DNA from: Moritella yayanosii
GTDB taxonomy: Bacteria; Pseudomonadota; Gammaproteobacteria; Enterobacterales; Moritellaceae
Length of the DNA: 64,000 nt
Assembly: GCF_900465055.1 (NCBI RefSeq)
Contig: NZ_LS483250.1
Location: forward strand, 1,984,001 to 2,048,000
Direction of reading: 5' to 3'
Part shown: in pieces, positions 35,959-44,810 of the stretch
Layout of the letters: the number at the start of each line of letters is the position of its first letter
Position numbering within the stretch: the stretch's first letter is position 1
Made by a program: the position numbers and the translations under genes
Notes under the pieces: generated by a model
Seen by the model: only the letters and a program-made list of their open reading frames with translations
Told to the model about the DNA's origin: nothing
Databases searched by the model: none

Positions 35959-38226
35959 ATGCAGTATTTTGAATCACATAAACGGATTTTCATTTCAATT
36001 TCGATCTATATCGCATCGCTTATTTCCCTGCTTGCATATGCCTATTTCAAATATCATAATCTTAATGACGATACAATATTATCTACGGTTGTTATCTTCT
36101 CTGCTTTCTCCTTCTTTTTGATACAAACCCTAATCTATCGCCAACAACTAAAAAAATCACGTTACCAAGTCACTCTAAAAACGGATGAACTGGTACAGAG
36201 CGAAGCAAAGTTAAACTCTATTTTTGAACATTCACCAGTCGGTATTTTTCATTACAATAAACACAGTGTGTTATTAAAAACTAATCGTCGTTTTGAACAT
36301 ATTATCGGTGCAAATAAAGATGGTTTGATTGGCTTTAACATACTAGAAAATATCCAAAATATAGATCTTTCCAAGGCAATAGAGTCGTCATTAAAAGGTC
36401 AAGTAAGTACCTTTAAAGGCGAATACATCTCGGTATCACACAACAAAAAATCCTACCTCGAAGTCAATCTAGTCCCTCTATATTCAAATACCGGTGAAAT
36501 AGATGGGGGGGTTGGTGTCTGCGACGATATCACTTTACAACAACAGAATACTGCCAATCTAAAAAAATTATCACGCGTTGTTGAATGCAGCTTAGACGGT
36601 ATTATGATCACCAATACTAGCGGTATTATTGAATACGTTAATCCGCATTTCACCCAAATCACAGGTTATACATCACAAGAATCTATTGGTAAAAAAGCCA
36701 ATTTCTTCCGCTCAACAACAACCACAAATACCACTTATAACAAACTGTGGACTAGTATTTTACAAGGTGAAGAGTGGACTGATGAAGTACAAAACCAACG
36801 TAAAAATGGTAAATTATACTGGGCTAAAGTAACGATCATTCCAATGTCGAATACCGACGGTGAAATAACCCACTTTATTGGCATTCAAGTCGATATCACA
36901 AAATCAAGGATCATATCTAAGCAGATAACCTATCAAGCAAAACACGATATGCTAACCGACCTAATCAATCGTTATGAGTTTGAGCATCAACTTAGCGATG
37001 CAGTATGCAGTGTACAAGGTAGCCAACTTACCCATGTATTATGCTTCTTAGATTTAGACCAATTTAAAATAATTAATGATACTTGTGGCCATGCTGCTGG
37101 TGACGAGTTATTGCGTCAAATCGCAGGGTTAATCGGTGATAACCTAAAACCCAACGATACTTTAGCACGGTTAGGTGGCGACGAATTTGCAGTATTAATG
37201 CGAGATTGTCAGCTTACAGAAGCAGTAGTTGCAGCGAATGAAATATTAGACAAAGTGAAAAAATTCCAATTCATATGGAAAAAAAGTTGTTTTAGTGTGG
37301 GTGTCAGTATTGGTGTTGCAGAGATCAGCCGTGACTCAGGTAATACCAGTGAAGTACTTATTCATGCCGATTTAGCCTGCTATGCAGCGAAAGACTTAGG
37401 CCGTAACAGGGTACATACCTACCATGATAACGATGAATTGTTAACGGCTCGAGATGATGAATTTCGTTGGGTAAATGAAATCAAAGAAGCCCTCAATGAA
37501 GACCGTTTTGAACTCTACGCCCAGCCTATCGTCGCACTGCAAGACACTGCCCAGAAACCTATTTTTGAAGTATTACTGCGCATGCAAGATAAAAATGGGG
37601 CACTAATTTCGCCAGGCGTATTCTTGCCAATCGCAGAACGTTATAACTTATCTGAACCGATAGATCGTTGGGTCATAGACCGTACATTACAGTGGATGAA
37701 AGCGCATAGCCAACAACTTGATATGTTTGACCACATTAGTATTAATTTATCCGGCGCGTCACTGGGTGACAGCGACCTGCTGCAACATATCATGACAACG
37801 ATAACTCAAGCCGAAGTATCACCTCAACAGATCATGTTTGAAATAACCGAAACAGCCGCGATAAGTAATCTTGCCAGTGCCACGATCTTTATTAATACGT
37901 TAAGTACTTTTGGTTGCCAATTTGCATTAGATGACTTTGGTAGTGGCTTATCTTCATTTGCCTATCTCAAAAACCTCCCCGTCAATACCCTTAAAATTGA
38001 TGGCATATTTATTAAAGATATCTTAACCAACCCCATTGATGCCGCGATGGTAAAATCAATCAACGAGATAGGCCACTTAATGAAATTGAAAACCATCGCC
38101 GAATTCGTTGAAAACGATGCCATTAAACAAAAAGTAGAAGCAATTGGTATCGACTTTGCCCAGGGCTATGGCATAGGGAAACCGCAACCCATTGACAATA
38201 TGCTGACCCTAAATCAATTATTATAA
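35959..38226 (+). CDS. membrane-bound PAS-PAS-GGDEF-EAL cyclic-di-GMP protein
   Basis: 755 residues. Two hydrophobic helices occupy residues 9-57, then PAS-type domains cover about 75-195 and 200-325. The GGDEF domain (about 330-495) has an intact GGDEF. The I-site five residues upstream reads KPND instead of RxxD, so feedback inhibition may be weak. The EAL domain (about 505-750) has EVL in the first motif, and retains LDDFGSG and the metal-binding ENE-like residues. Either synthesis or breakdown of c-di-GMP is possible. It is a single gene. Confidence 0.9.
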   Translation: MQYFESHKRIFISISIYIASLISLLAYAYFKYHNLNDDTILSTVVIFSAFSFFLIQTLIYRQQLKKSRYQVTLKTDELVQSEAKLNSIFEHSPVGIFHYNKHSVLLKTNRRFEHIIGANKDGLIGFNILENIQNIDLSKAIESSLKGQVSTFKGEYISVSHNKKSYLEVNLVPLYSNTGEIDGGVGVCDDITLQQQNTANLKKLSRVVECSLDGIMITNTSGIIEYVNPHFTQITGYTSQESIGKKANFFRSTTTTNTTYNKLWTSILQGEEWTDEVQNQRKNGKLYWAKVTIIPMSNTDGEITHFIGIQVDITKSRIISKQITYQAKHDMLTDLINRYEFEHQLSDAVCSVQGSQLTHVLCFLDLDQFKIINDTCGHAAGDELLRQIAGLIGDNLKPNDTLARLGGDEFAVLMRDCQLTEAVVAANEILDKVKKFQFIWKKSCFSVGVSIGVAEISRDSGNTSEVLIHADLACYAAKDLGRNRVHTYHDNDELLTARDDEFRWVNEIKEALNEDRFELYAQPIVALQDTAQKPIFEVLLRMQDKNGALISPGVFLPIAERYNLSEPIDRWVIDRTLQWMKAHSQQLDMFDHISINLSGASLGDSDLLQHIMTTITQAEVSPQQIMFEITETAAISNLASATIFINTLSTFGCQFALDDFGSGLSSFAYLKNLPVNTLKIDGIFIKDILTNPIDAAMVKSINEIGHLMKLKTIAEFVENDAIKQKVEAIGIDFAQGYGIGKPQPIDNMLTLNQLL

Positions 38227-38228
38227 TA

Positions 38229-38831
38229 TTATTCAAAGTACAGGCTGAATGACAAACTTATATTGTCCCGACTCATCGCCTTATCTTGATCTTTAATCCA
38301 CACATAAGATAAACCGAGAGCCATCGCCTGATCGATAAAGTACTTACCGCCGACAGTAAATGATGTTGAATCAAGATAACCATACGTATATTTGCTATTA
38401 CTAAACCCATGATTAACATTAAAATCTGCTTCAAATTCAGGACTCGAAGAAATTTTCACACCAGCAATCACACTCGGATAAAAATCTGATTCTTCTGGTC
38501 GTGATATGCCATTCTCCCACGACTTAACGGTATTTTGAGTAAGATTAGCACCCGCATAAAATTCGGTCATATGACCAATATTCGTTGACGTCATTAAACC
38601 TGCGCCCAAAATCTTGGCTTTGGCTTTTACGTTCGAACTTTGTGCGATATCACCAGTTTGATGATAAAAGCCTGTAATATAGAAATCTTCAGTGACAGCA
38701 CGTTCAACATTTAGCGCCCAATGCTCTGCTCGATAACTTATCTGCGCATTATTATGGCTAAATGGTTCAGCCATAAGTGTTGGTGCAACAATAAGTAACG
38801 GTATGCTTGCAAGCGTTGAAACTTTAAACAT
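38229..38831 (-). CDS. putative outer-membrane beta-barrel protein
   Basis: 200 residues with a signal peptide (residues 1-21, ending TLMAEP). The mature chain alternates strands typical of a small barrel (about eight) and ends ISLSFSLYFE with a C-terminal-proximal aromatic. No family can be named. It is monocistronic and preceded by a 16-bp perfect inverted repeat. Confidence 0.65.
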   Translation of the reverse strand: MFKVSTLASIPLLIVAPTLMAEPFSHNNAQISYRAEHWALNVERAVTEDFYITGFYHQTGDIAQSSNVKAKAKILGAGLMTSTNIGHMTEFYAGANLTQNTVKSWENGISRPEESDFYPSVIAGVKISSSPEFEADFNVNHGFSNSKYTYGYLDSTSFTVGGKYFIDQAMALGLSYVWIKDQDKAMSRDNISLSFSLYFE

Positions 38832-38864
38832 GTTTTTTCCTTTTCTATAAACAAATTAAACTTG

Positions 38865-38920
38865 AATTCACGTATTCAGTGTTTTGCTACACTTTTTAAA
38901 AAAAACTGAATACGTGAATT
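38865..38920. promoter_or_regulatory. 16-bp perfect inverted repeat upstream of the outer-membrane gene
   Basis: AATTCACGTATTCAGT (38865-38880) is exactly repeated in reverse at 38905-38920 with a 24-base spacer. It ends 34 bases before the leftward ATG at 38831, so it may be an operator or the remains of a mobile element. Confidence 0.55.
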
Positions 38921-38984
38921 GATCGCTCAAAGTATATCGGCAAGTAGCCAAAAAATATAAGTATTTTTATAAATACGAGCTAAA

Positions 38985-39131
38985 TTAAGCCGTGAATAAC
39001 AATGATTGTAACTGTGTGAGTGACGTCACTTGATAGCTGGGTTTTATACCGTCAGGTAATACTGAGTTCTCACTGTTAAGCCAACAAGTATCAAATCCTG
39101 CATTCATCCGACCTAAAATATCAGAATGGGG
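38985..39131 (-). pseudogene. yjjG: C-terminal remnant of a YjjG-like HAD pyrimidine nucleotidase
   Basis: The leftward frame from 39131 to the stop at 38985 reads HSDILGRMNAGFDTCWLN, then SENSVLPDGIKPSYQVTSL and LTQLQSLLFTA. This matches the end of HAD-family YjjG (SDI-GG--AG-DTCW). The upstream three quarters are missing: the frame runs straight into the mini-element at 39134, so the gene was cut by insertion or rearrangement. Confidence 0.7.
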
Positions 39132-39133
39132 AT

Positions 39134-39204
39134 TATACCCAAACTACTTCAATATGCTATATTAGAGACTCGCTGGGATGCAGAACGAAGGTAGCTTGGG
39201 TATA
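39134..39204. mobile_element. 71-bp mini-element with terminal inverted repeats (MITE-like)
   Basis: TATACCCAAACTACTTC at the left and GAAGGTAGCTTGGGTATA at the right are inverted copies with one or two mismatches. The interior is short and non-coding. The same end is seen at the right end of the 33140-33385 repeat. It truncates the yjjG remnant. Confidence 0.65.
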
Positions 39205-39511
39205 TAATCGCGGAACAATGACATACAACTAAACAATAAATAAAAACATCCAAAAATAAACTTGCCACAAAAGAAACACCCTGTTACTATCAGTGCAGAT
39301 TTATTTAATAACAATCCTCGAAATAAAAATCAGCGATTAAAGCCTTACCTAGAAAATTCCGTAAGCCAGATTAAAAAATCCAACACATAAAGCTAAATTA
39401 TTGAACAACGAAATACAGCAAATGTTGCGTGCTGTAAACACTTCTAATCAAATCAGCTATTTATAAAAGAATAAAGATAGTTAGATTTCAGAATATTATC
39501 GTTATACGGTA

Positions 39512-39739
39512 ATGAAGCTTATTACAAATAACGCGATAGCTTTAAGCTACGCCTTTATAGTGAGTTTTATTATGACTATTATTTTTAATGGTACACAGAT
39601 CCAAATTAAACAACCGGTACACTCGATTTCAGTTCACAAAAACCGAGTAGCATTTACAGATTCACAAGGTGAGAAAATAGCTCAACTTGCAACAGTAAAA
39701 GAACGCCGTAACTTTATTGATATGCTAGTAAATAGCTAA
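39512..39739 (+). CDS. small hypothetical protein with one membrane segment
   Basis: 75 residues with a hydrophobic stretch at about 8-27 (AIALSYAFIVSFIMTIIF) followed by a hydrophilic part ending NFIDMLVNS. The ribosome site is weak (ACGGTA). No family known. It lies in a gene-poor stretch, so it may not be real. The bases between 39205 and 39511 show nothing else. Confidence 0.4.
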   Translation: MKLITNNAIALSYAFIVSFIMTIIFNGTQIQIKQPVHSISVHKNRVAFTDSQGEKIAQLATVKERRNFIDMLVNS

Positions 39740-39900
39740 TCACATCAATACCAATTCCCGATGTTTTAACTACAAAGCGTTTTAATATCGGGATATTATC
39801 CCCCACCATTTTTCATATATTCCTGCGTGTTTATCTTATCCCAACTAAAATCATGCCTATTATGATCTAATAAAAAACATCTACATCCGTTTATTGGCTC

Positions 39901-39948
39901 ATACCGATTGCATTAAATAAATGATCATCTATTTATTGTGATTGGTAT
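39901..39948. repeat. short imperfect palindromic repeat (copy 2)
   Basis: A 48-bp near-palindrome beginning ATACCGATTGCATTAAATAA and ending ATTTATTGTGATTGGTAT, centred on ATGATCAT. It resembles the block at 10120-10163. It may be a MITE or a small binding element; no gene is linked. Confidence 0.5.
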
Positions 39949-39997
39949 TGATCAGTGGCAACTAAATTGGAAAGAATAATTGGACGGGATTTTAGAC

Positions 39998-40470
39998 AAA
40001 AAAAAGCCAGACTGCCAGCCTGACTTACATATAAGGAAAAGGGGGTCGGCCAAAAAGCCTGCTTCTGTATCCGTAATACACTTCTTACATTGACTTACTT
40101 TTATCACTTACTAACTTCCTTACATTTTTTCACTAACTCGTACATTTAATATACGCTATTCACTAACACTTACGTCTTCACTTACATTTTCTTACACGTA
40201 TCTGTCACCTACGTTATTCACTTACATCTACGTTTTCACTTACACTTACTTCTTCACTTCACGCATCTCTCATATGCGGTCTTCACTAACACTTTCTTAC
40301 ACGTATATGCCACGTACAGTATTCGCTTACATTCACTTACACTTACTTACTTACTTTTACTACTTTACTTACTATATTACGGGAGGTAGATAGAAACAAA
40401 TATTCCGGTCGACCTAATAACTAATATAGTACACCGTCATTTATTTGCGCTGGAATTAGCTAAAATACAT
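39998..40470 (-). ncRNA. candidate non-coding RNA/regulatory tract rich in CTTAC (GTAAG) motifs
   Basis: About twenty CTTAC or close variants occur in 40084-40380, arranged in diverged tandem units of about 95 bp (compare 40188-40226 with 40283-40326, sharing TTTCTTACACGTAT). Stop codons in all frames exclude a protein. On the reverse strand a hairpin at 40005-40025 (AGCCAGACT facing AGCCTGACT, with wobble pairs) is followed by eight T residues (39998-40005), a good terminator. A TATAAT on the same strand at 40474-40469 could start the transcript, giving an RNA of about 460 bases. Promoter and RNA are inferred. Confidence 0.4.
40084..40380. repeat. tandem, diverged ~95-bp units built of CACTTAC-type motifs
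   Basis: The plus strand is rich in C, T and A with few G, and repeats (T)TCACTTACA, CACTAAC and ACGTA words. The spacing between the two clearest similar blocks (TTTCTTACACGTAT) is about 95 bases, with a third, weaker unit starting near 40120. The tract lies about 240 bases before mlaE. Confidence 0.7.
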
Positions 40471-40622
40471 TATATAAATTTAGATAGGTAGCCATGTCCA
40501 TAATAATCAGATTACTGACCAGTTCGCTTTGACACATTAAATATTTGATAGTACTCTATATTGTTTTATTTTATGCTGTGCATTAAAAAATAAAACAGAT
40601 TTAACGTTATTAAGGAATACGC

Positions 40623-41426
40623 ATGTCTCAAGCGAACATTTCGATAAACCCAATCACCCAACTTGGCCGTGCAACACTCGCTTTACTCCAAGGTTTTGGT
40701 AAAGCTACACTCTTCCTCATACATAGTGTAGTACATATGTTCTCTCGTCCTTGGCAATGGAGCAGAGTGCTTGAACAACTGTATTTTATTGGTGCTAAGT
40801 CCATCATCGTTATCTGTATTACCGGACTATTTACCGGTATGGTATTAGGACTACAAGGCTATTATACCCTCTCTCAATTTGGCTCAACTAGCTTACTTGG
40901 CTCTGCGGTTGCACTTACTCTCATTCGTGAGTTAGGCCCGGTATTAACCGCTATCATGATTATCGGCCGTGCCGGTTCAGCAATGACAGCAGAAATTGGC
41001 ATTATGCGTATTTCTGAACAAATTGATGCGCTTAAAACAATGACCATAGATCCAATCAGGTTCCTCGTTAGCCCGCGTATTATTGCTGCGCTGATTAGTT
41101 TTCCACTATTAACGGCTATCTTCGATACTGTGGGTATCTTTGGCGGTTATCTTACTGGGTCTCAATTATTAGGCATTAATCCCGCGACTTATTTCTATCG
41201 CGTCGAAAATAGCGTTATCATGGCCGATGTCGCTGGCGGTTTTATTAAATCAATATTTTTTTCCATAACGGTAATAATCGTCTGCTGCTATCACGGTTAT
41301 TATACCCATATTCGTCGTGACAATTTTGGTGCGAAAGGTGTAGGTCTATCCACAACAACCGCAGTTGTACAAGCCAGTATCCTAGTACTTGTCATCGATT
41401 ATATTTTAACGTCGTTTTTATTATAG
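40623..41426 (+). CDS. mlaE: MlaE, permease of the Mla phospholipid transporter
   Basis: 267 residues with about five to six hydrophobic segments and the MlaE signature: GMVLGLQGYYTLSQFGS, LIRELGPVLTAIMIIGRAGSAMTAEIG and EQIDALKTMTIDPI. MlaE forms the inner-membrane permease that, with MlaF and MlaD, moves phospholipids between the outer and inner membranes. AAGGA precedes the ATG. It is the first gene of the operon, unlike the common mlaFEDCB order, and ends 7 bases before mlaF. Confidence 0.92.
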   Translation: MSQANISINPITQLGRATLALLQGFGKATLFLIHSVVHMFSRPWQWSRVLEQLYFIGAKSIIVICITGLFTGMVLGLQGYYTLSQFGSTSLLGSAVALTLIRELGPVLTAIMIIGRAGSAMTAEIGIMRISEQIDALKTMTIDPIRFLVSPRIIAALISFPLLTAIFDTVGIFGGYLTGSQLLGINPATYFYRVENSVIMADVAGGFIKSIFFSITVIIVCCYHGYYTHIRRDNFGAKGVGLSTTTAVVQASILVLVIDYILTSFLL

Positions 41427-41433
41427 GGATGCT

Positions 41434-42192
41434 ATGGATACGCCACTGATTCAGCTTTGTAATGTCAGTAAATCATTCGACAACAACACAGTTTTAAATA
41501 ACATTAACCTCAGTATTTTTAAGGGTGAAATAACCACGATCATAGGGAAAAGTGGTGAAGGGAAAAGCGTTTTACTCAAGCATATTATCGGCTTACTTAA
41601 GCCTGATTCAGGCACTATACTTTTTACAGGTAAGGCCTTCTCTGCTCACTCTTCGGTTGAGCAGCTTAGCTTAAAAAAGAAATTTAGTTATATGTTTCAA
41701 GATTCGGCTCTGTTTGACTCAATGACGGTATATGACAACATCGCTCTGCCCTTACAAGAAGCTAGTCAATTAACTAAAACAGAGATACAACAACGTGTTA
41801 AAATACGCATGACACAACTCGACATAATCGGTACTGAGCAGCAATATCCCGGACAACTATCGGGTGGTATGCGCAAAAGGGTCGCGCTAGCCCGAGCTCT
41901 GGTGACAGATCCTGAAATTATCTTATTTGATGAACCGACCACGGGATTAGATCCGATACGTAAAAAAGCGGTTCATCAGATGATTGCAAACTATCAACGT
42001 AAACTTGGTTTTACTGGGGTCATTGTCAGTCATGAAATCCCTGAGATATTTAGTATTTCTCAGCGTATTGCATTACTTAATAAAGGTGACATTATTTTTC
42101 AAGGTACTCCAGAACAGCTTAACAATGATGACAATCCCGTTATTTCAGCATTTATTCACGGGCATGAGTCCTCACTACTCGATATCGATTAA
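41434..42192 (+). CDS. mlaF: MlaF, ATPase of the Mla transporter
   Basis: 252 residues. Walker A is GKSGEGKSV near residues 38-46, the ABC signature LSGGMRKRVALARAL near 143-157, and Walker B EIILFDEPTTGLDP near 161-174, followed by the switch histidine. Length and motif set fit MlaF. It drives phospholipid movement by MlaE. The ATG lies 7 bases after mlaE and the stop 20 bases before mlaD. Confidence 0.93.
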   Translation: MDTPLIQLCNVSKSFDNNTVLNNINLSIFKGEITTIIGKSGEGKSVLLKHIIGLLKPDSGTILFTGKAFSAHSSVEQLSLKKKFSYMFQDSALFDSMTVYDNIALPLQEASQLTKTEIQQRVKIRMTQLDIIGTEQQYPGQLSGGMRKRVALARALVTDPEIILFDEPTTGLDPIRKKAVHQMIANYQRKLGFTGVIVSHEIPEIFSISQRIALLNKGDIIFQGTPEQLNNDDNPVISAFIHGHESSLLDID

Positions 42193-42212
42193 CGTAATAA
42201 ATTGGAACCATT

Positions 42213-42665
42213 ATGAAAAAATCATCCATTGAAACTTCTGTCGGTATATTTGTACTAATCGGTATACTGTGTGTCGGTTACCTGACGATTAAACTCGGGA
42301 AAATGGAGTTACTCAGCGATAACTATTATAGCGTGTATGCCGATTTCAATTCTGCTACTGGCCTAAAAGGTGGGGCAAATGTGGAAATGGCGGGCGTTAA
42401 GATCGGTCAAATTGATAATATTGTATTGTTGCCAAATATTAAAATTGCCCGGGTAAAACTAAATATAGACAAAGAGATAACCCTCTCTGTCGATGTTATT
42501 GCATCCGTTAAAACAGCAGGATTACTCGGCGATAGATACCTGTCTCTTACCCCAGGTGGGAGTGATGAATATCTAGAAGCAGGTGATAGTATTGAAGAAA
42601 CAGAGTCCGCGCTTGATATTGAAGATCTCATCAGTAAATATGTATTTAGTAGTGAAGGGGAATAA
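42213..42665 (+). CDS. mlaD: MlaD, MCE-domain phospholipid-binding protein
   Basis: 150 residues. An N-terminal hydrophobic anchor (residues 8-27) is followed by an MCE domain with GLKGGANVEMAGVKIGQIDNI and AGLLGDRYLSLTPGG. MlaD forms a hexameric ring that passes lipids from MlaC to MlaE. It is shorter than E. coli MlaD (about 183 residues) because the C-terminal helix after the MCE domain is brief. Good AAGGAA-like ribosome site. Confidence 0.9.
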   Translation: MKKSSIETSVGIFVLIGILCVGYLTIKLGKMELLSDNYYSVYADFNSATGLKGGANVEMAGVKIGQIDNIVLLPNIKIARVKLNIDKEITLSVDVIASVKTAGLLGDRYLSLTPGGSDEYLEAGDSIEETESALDIEDLISKYVFSSEGE

Positions 42666-42716
42666 TCACTTCACAAGCGTTACGCTATATTCGAACTTTG
42701 CATTATGAGGCATTCT

Positions 42717-43370
42717 ATGAAAAAATTTATTACGTTATGTATTGCAACACTTTTACTCTTAACGACAGCAGTTAATGCGAATACCCATAACATTAACCAA
42801 GCGACTGCATTGATTGACAGTGCGATGCAAGAATCTTTAAGCATAATTAATGATCCCACGCTGACAACTGTAATCAAACGTAAAAAACTCTGGCCTATTG
42901 TGATAAGTTATTTTGATTTCATCTTGATTTCGGAGTTAACGCTGGGTAAATTTTCTGCTGGTGCAACAAGTCCGCTGGGTGATTACAGCAATCGTCGTTT
43001 TACGGACAAGCAGCAAGCCGAGTTTATTAATGCATTTACAATTCACTTGGGTAACTTGTATTTAGACAAACTCAATAACAACAACCAGTTATCGGTACAA
43101 CTGACCCGAACATCAGCAATGAAACCAATACGTAAGATGCAACGAGCACGTGTAAACAGCTTAATTAACAATAAAACTACCATCGATTACTCATTAAGAC
43201 TAAAGAATGATGAATGGCGTATCTATGACATTAAAGTTGAAGGTCGAAGTCTGATTAGTTCATTTCGTAAAGAGTACTCGGCAATTTTATTAAAAAATAC
43301 ACCGGATGAATTATTAGCACTGTTGAATGAAAAAAACTTAGCACATTCGGGGAATAATGCCAAACAATAA
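42717..43370 (+). CDS. mlaC: MlaC, periplasmic phospholipid-binding shuttle
   Basis: About 217 residues with a signal peptide (residues 1-21, ending TAVNANT). The mature part has the MlaC pattern: LWPIVISYFDFILISELTLGKF, FTDKQQAEFINAF and WRIYDIKVEGRSLISSFRKEY. The ATG at 42717 is preferred since GAGG lies seven bases before it; an ATG at 42705 has none. MlaC carries phospholipid between MlaA in the outer membrane and the MlaFED complex. It overlaps mlaA by 14 bases. Confidence 0.9.
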   Translation: MKKFITLCIATLLLLTTAVNANTHNINQATALIDSAMQESLSIINDPTLTTVIKRKKLWPIVISYFDFILISELTLGKFSAGATSPLGDYSNRRFTDKQQAEFINAFTIHLGNLYLDKLNNNNQLSVQLTRTSAMKPIRKMQRARVNSLINNKTTIDYSLRLKNDEWRIYDIKVEGRSLISSFRKEYSAILLKNTPDELLALLNEKNLAHSGNNAKQ

Positions 43371-44184
43371 TAAATCACTGTCTTCAGCTAAGGTGGTGCT
43401 ATCGTTGCTCATTTTAGTGATGAGTGGTGGTGCCAATTCGAAAAATAGTGATGCATCTTATTCAGTCGCCTCGGTTTCATCCTCAGCGTCAGTATTTATT
43501 GACGACGATGGACTATTCGATGAAGATGATGATGACTTATTCAGTGATGATAGCCCTATTGAACCGGCACCACAGACTGGAATATCAGACCCTTTTTATT
43601 ACTTCAATAAAGCCATGTTTCATGTCAATGATAAGCTATATTTCTGGGTACTACGTCCGACTGCATTAGGTTACAAAGCGATTACACCGCTGTTTTTTCG
43701 TGTCGGTGTGACCAATTTTTTTCACAATATCACTATGCCGATACGCTTTATCAGTAGCTTAATGCAAGGAGATTTGGCGTCGACAGGCACTGAATTGGGA
43801 CGCTTTGCAGTAAATTCTACGGTTGGTATACTCGGTGTTATGGACCCTGCAGCACATTACTTGGATTGGCAAACAAATGACCAAGACATGGGGCTGACAT
43901 TAGGAAAATATGGGATTGGCAATGGTCCCTATATTGTTTGGCCAGTATTTGGCCCTTCAACCTTAAGGGATACTATTGGACGTAGTACCGACTATTTTCT
44001 GAGTCCACTGACCTATTTACAACCCGATAAGTTGTCAATCACGGTACAAGCAGTCGATAAAGTAAATACGACATACTTTAGCCTCGGCGATTACGAAACC
44101 TTCAAACAAGCCTACATCGATCCTTACGAGCGCATGAAAGAGTTTTATATCGAAAACCGTGCAGATCTCGTTGCGGAAGACTAG
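43357..44184 (+). CDS. mlaA: MlaA (VacJ), outer-membrane phospholipid-export component, unusual N-terminus
   Basis: 275 residues. The MlaA core begins SDPFYYFNKAMFHVND and includes RFAVNSTVGILGVMDPA, GLTLGKYGIGNGPYIVWPVFGPS and YDYFLSPLTY-like ends. A hydrophobic leader (residues 11-25) ends GGANSKNS without a lipobox cysteine, although MlaA is normally a lipoprotein. An acidic insert (DDDGLFDEDDDDLFSDD, about 50-66) precedes the core. Including mlaA in the operon is less common. It overlaps mlaC. Confidence 0.87.
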   Translation: MPNNNKSLSSAKVVLSLLILVMSGGANSKNSDASYSVASVSSSASVFIDDDGLFDEDDDDLFSDDSPIEPAPQTGISDPFYYFNKAMFHVNDKLYFWVLRPTALGYKAITPLFFRVGVTNFFHNITMPIRFISSLMQGDLASTGTELGRFAVNSTVGILGVMDPAAHYLDWQTNDQDMGLTLGKYGIGNGPYIVWPVFGPSTLRDTIGRSTDYFLSPLTYLQPDKLSITVQAVDKVNTTYFSLGDYETFKQAYIDPYERMKEFYIENRADLVAED

Positions 44185-44192
44185 TGATAGGT

Positions 44193-44654
44193 TTAATAAT
44201 GAGTAAGTTTAATGGCTTGAAAAAAACGTGATCTTACAATTTCAATTCGCGACAACAAGTCATTCACTTCTTTGCGTCCAATATCTGCCCCTCGTACATT
44301 TTCCAGCGCTTTATTATTATAATCGAGTTCATCATCATGTAAGCAGTTATCACTGATCAACTGCCAGAATTGCTTTACCTTATTAAACTTACTCTCTAAA
44401 CTTTCCACCTCAATATTGAGCTGATCTAACTCTTCAATGGATGATTTTGCCACTCGAAACCGTTGCTCACCCTTACCGACTTCAGATAAATTGACTTTAT
44501 CCAACAGTACATTATAGCGGTCGATGTGATTATTTAGTAAATCAATATTATGCGTATAAAGCTGATAAGCATCCTGCCAATTTTTACCACTGCAATAACT
44601 GGCCTGCGCAGTCGAGGTCAGTAGGCATAAGATCATTAATACACTATATTTCAT
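44193..44654 (-). CDS. exported hypothetical protein with a coiled-coil-like core
   Basis: 153 residues. The signal peptide is at residues 1-18 (ending TAQASYC); the cysteine after it could be lipidated, but the context is not a clear lipobox. The rest is helical, with heptad-like leucines (SSIEELDQLNIEVESLESKFNKVKQF). No family recognised. Start at 44654 is preferred: a G run lies just upstream. Convergent with mlaA, 9 bases from its stop. Confidence 0.55.
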   Translation of the reverse strand: MKYSVLMILCLLTSTAQASYCSGKNWQDAYQLYTHNIDLLNNHIDRYNVLLDKVNLSEVGKGEQRFRVAKSSIEELDQLNIEVESLESKFNKVKQFWQLISDNCLHDDELDYNNKALENVRGADIGRKEVNDLLSRIEIVRSRFFQAIKLTHY

Positions 44655-44810
44655 CATCCCCCCCACGATTATGACGCATAATTATCAGCAACAATAACAT
44701 CTAATTCGATTAAAAGTGCAGACAAATTGTACTGTTCACCACATTTATTCTTTTCCCTGATATAATTAATCTATGTTATGAATTATTCCGTTATTCCTTA
44801 AAGGGTAAAA

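Noticed and set aside
40084-40380. The CTTAC tract as a CRISPR array
   Set aside because: Repeats are short, diverged and of uneven spacing, with no constant repeat/spacer pattern and no cas gene in the window.
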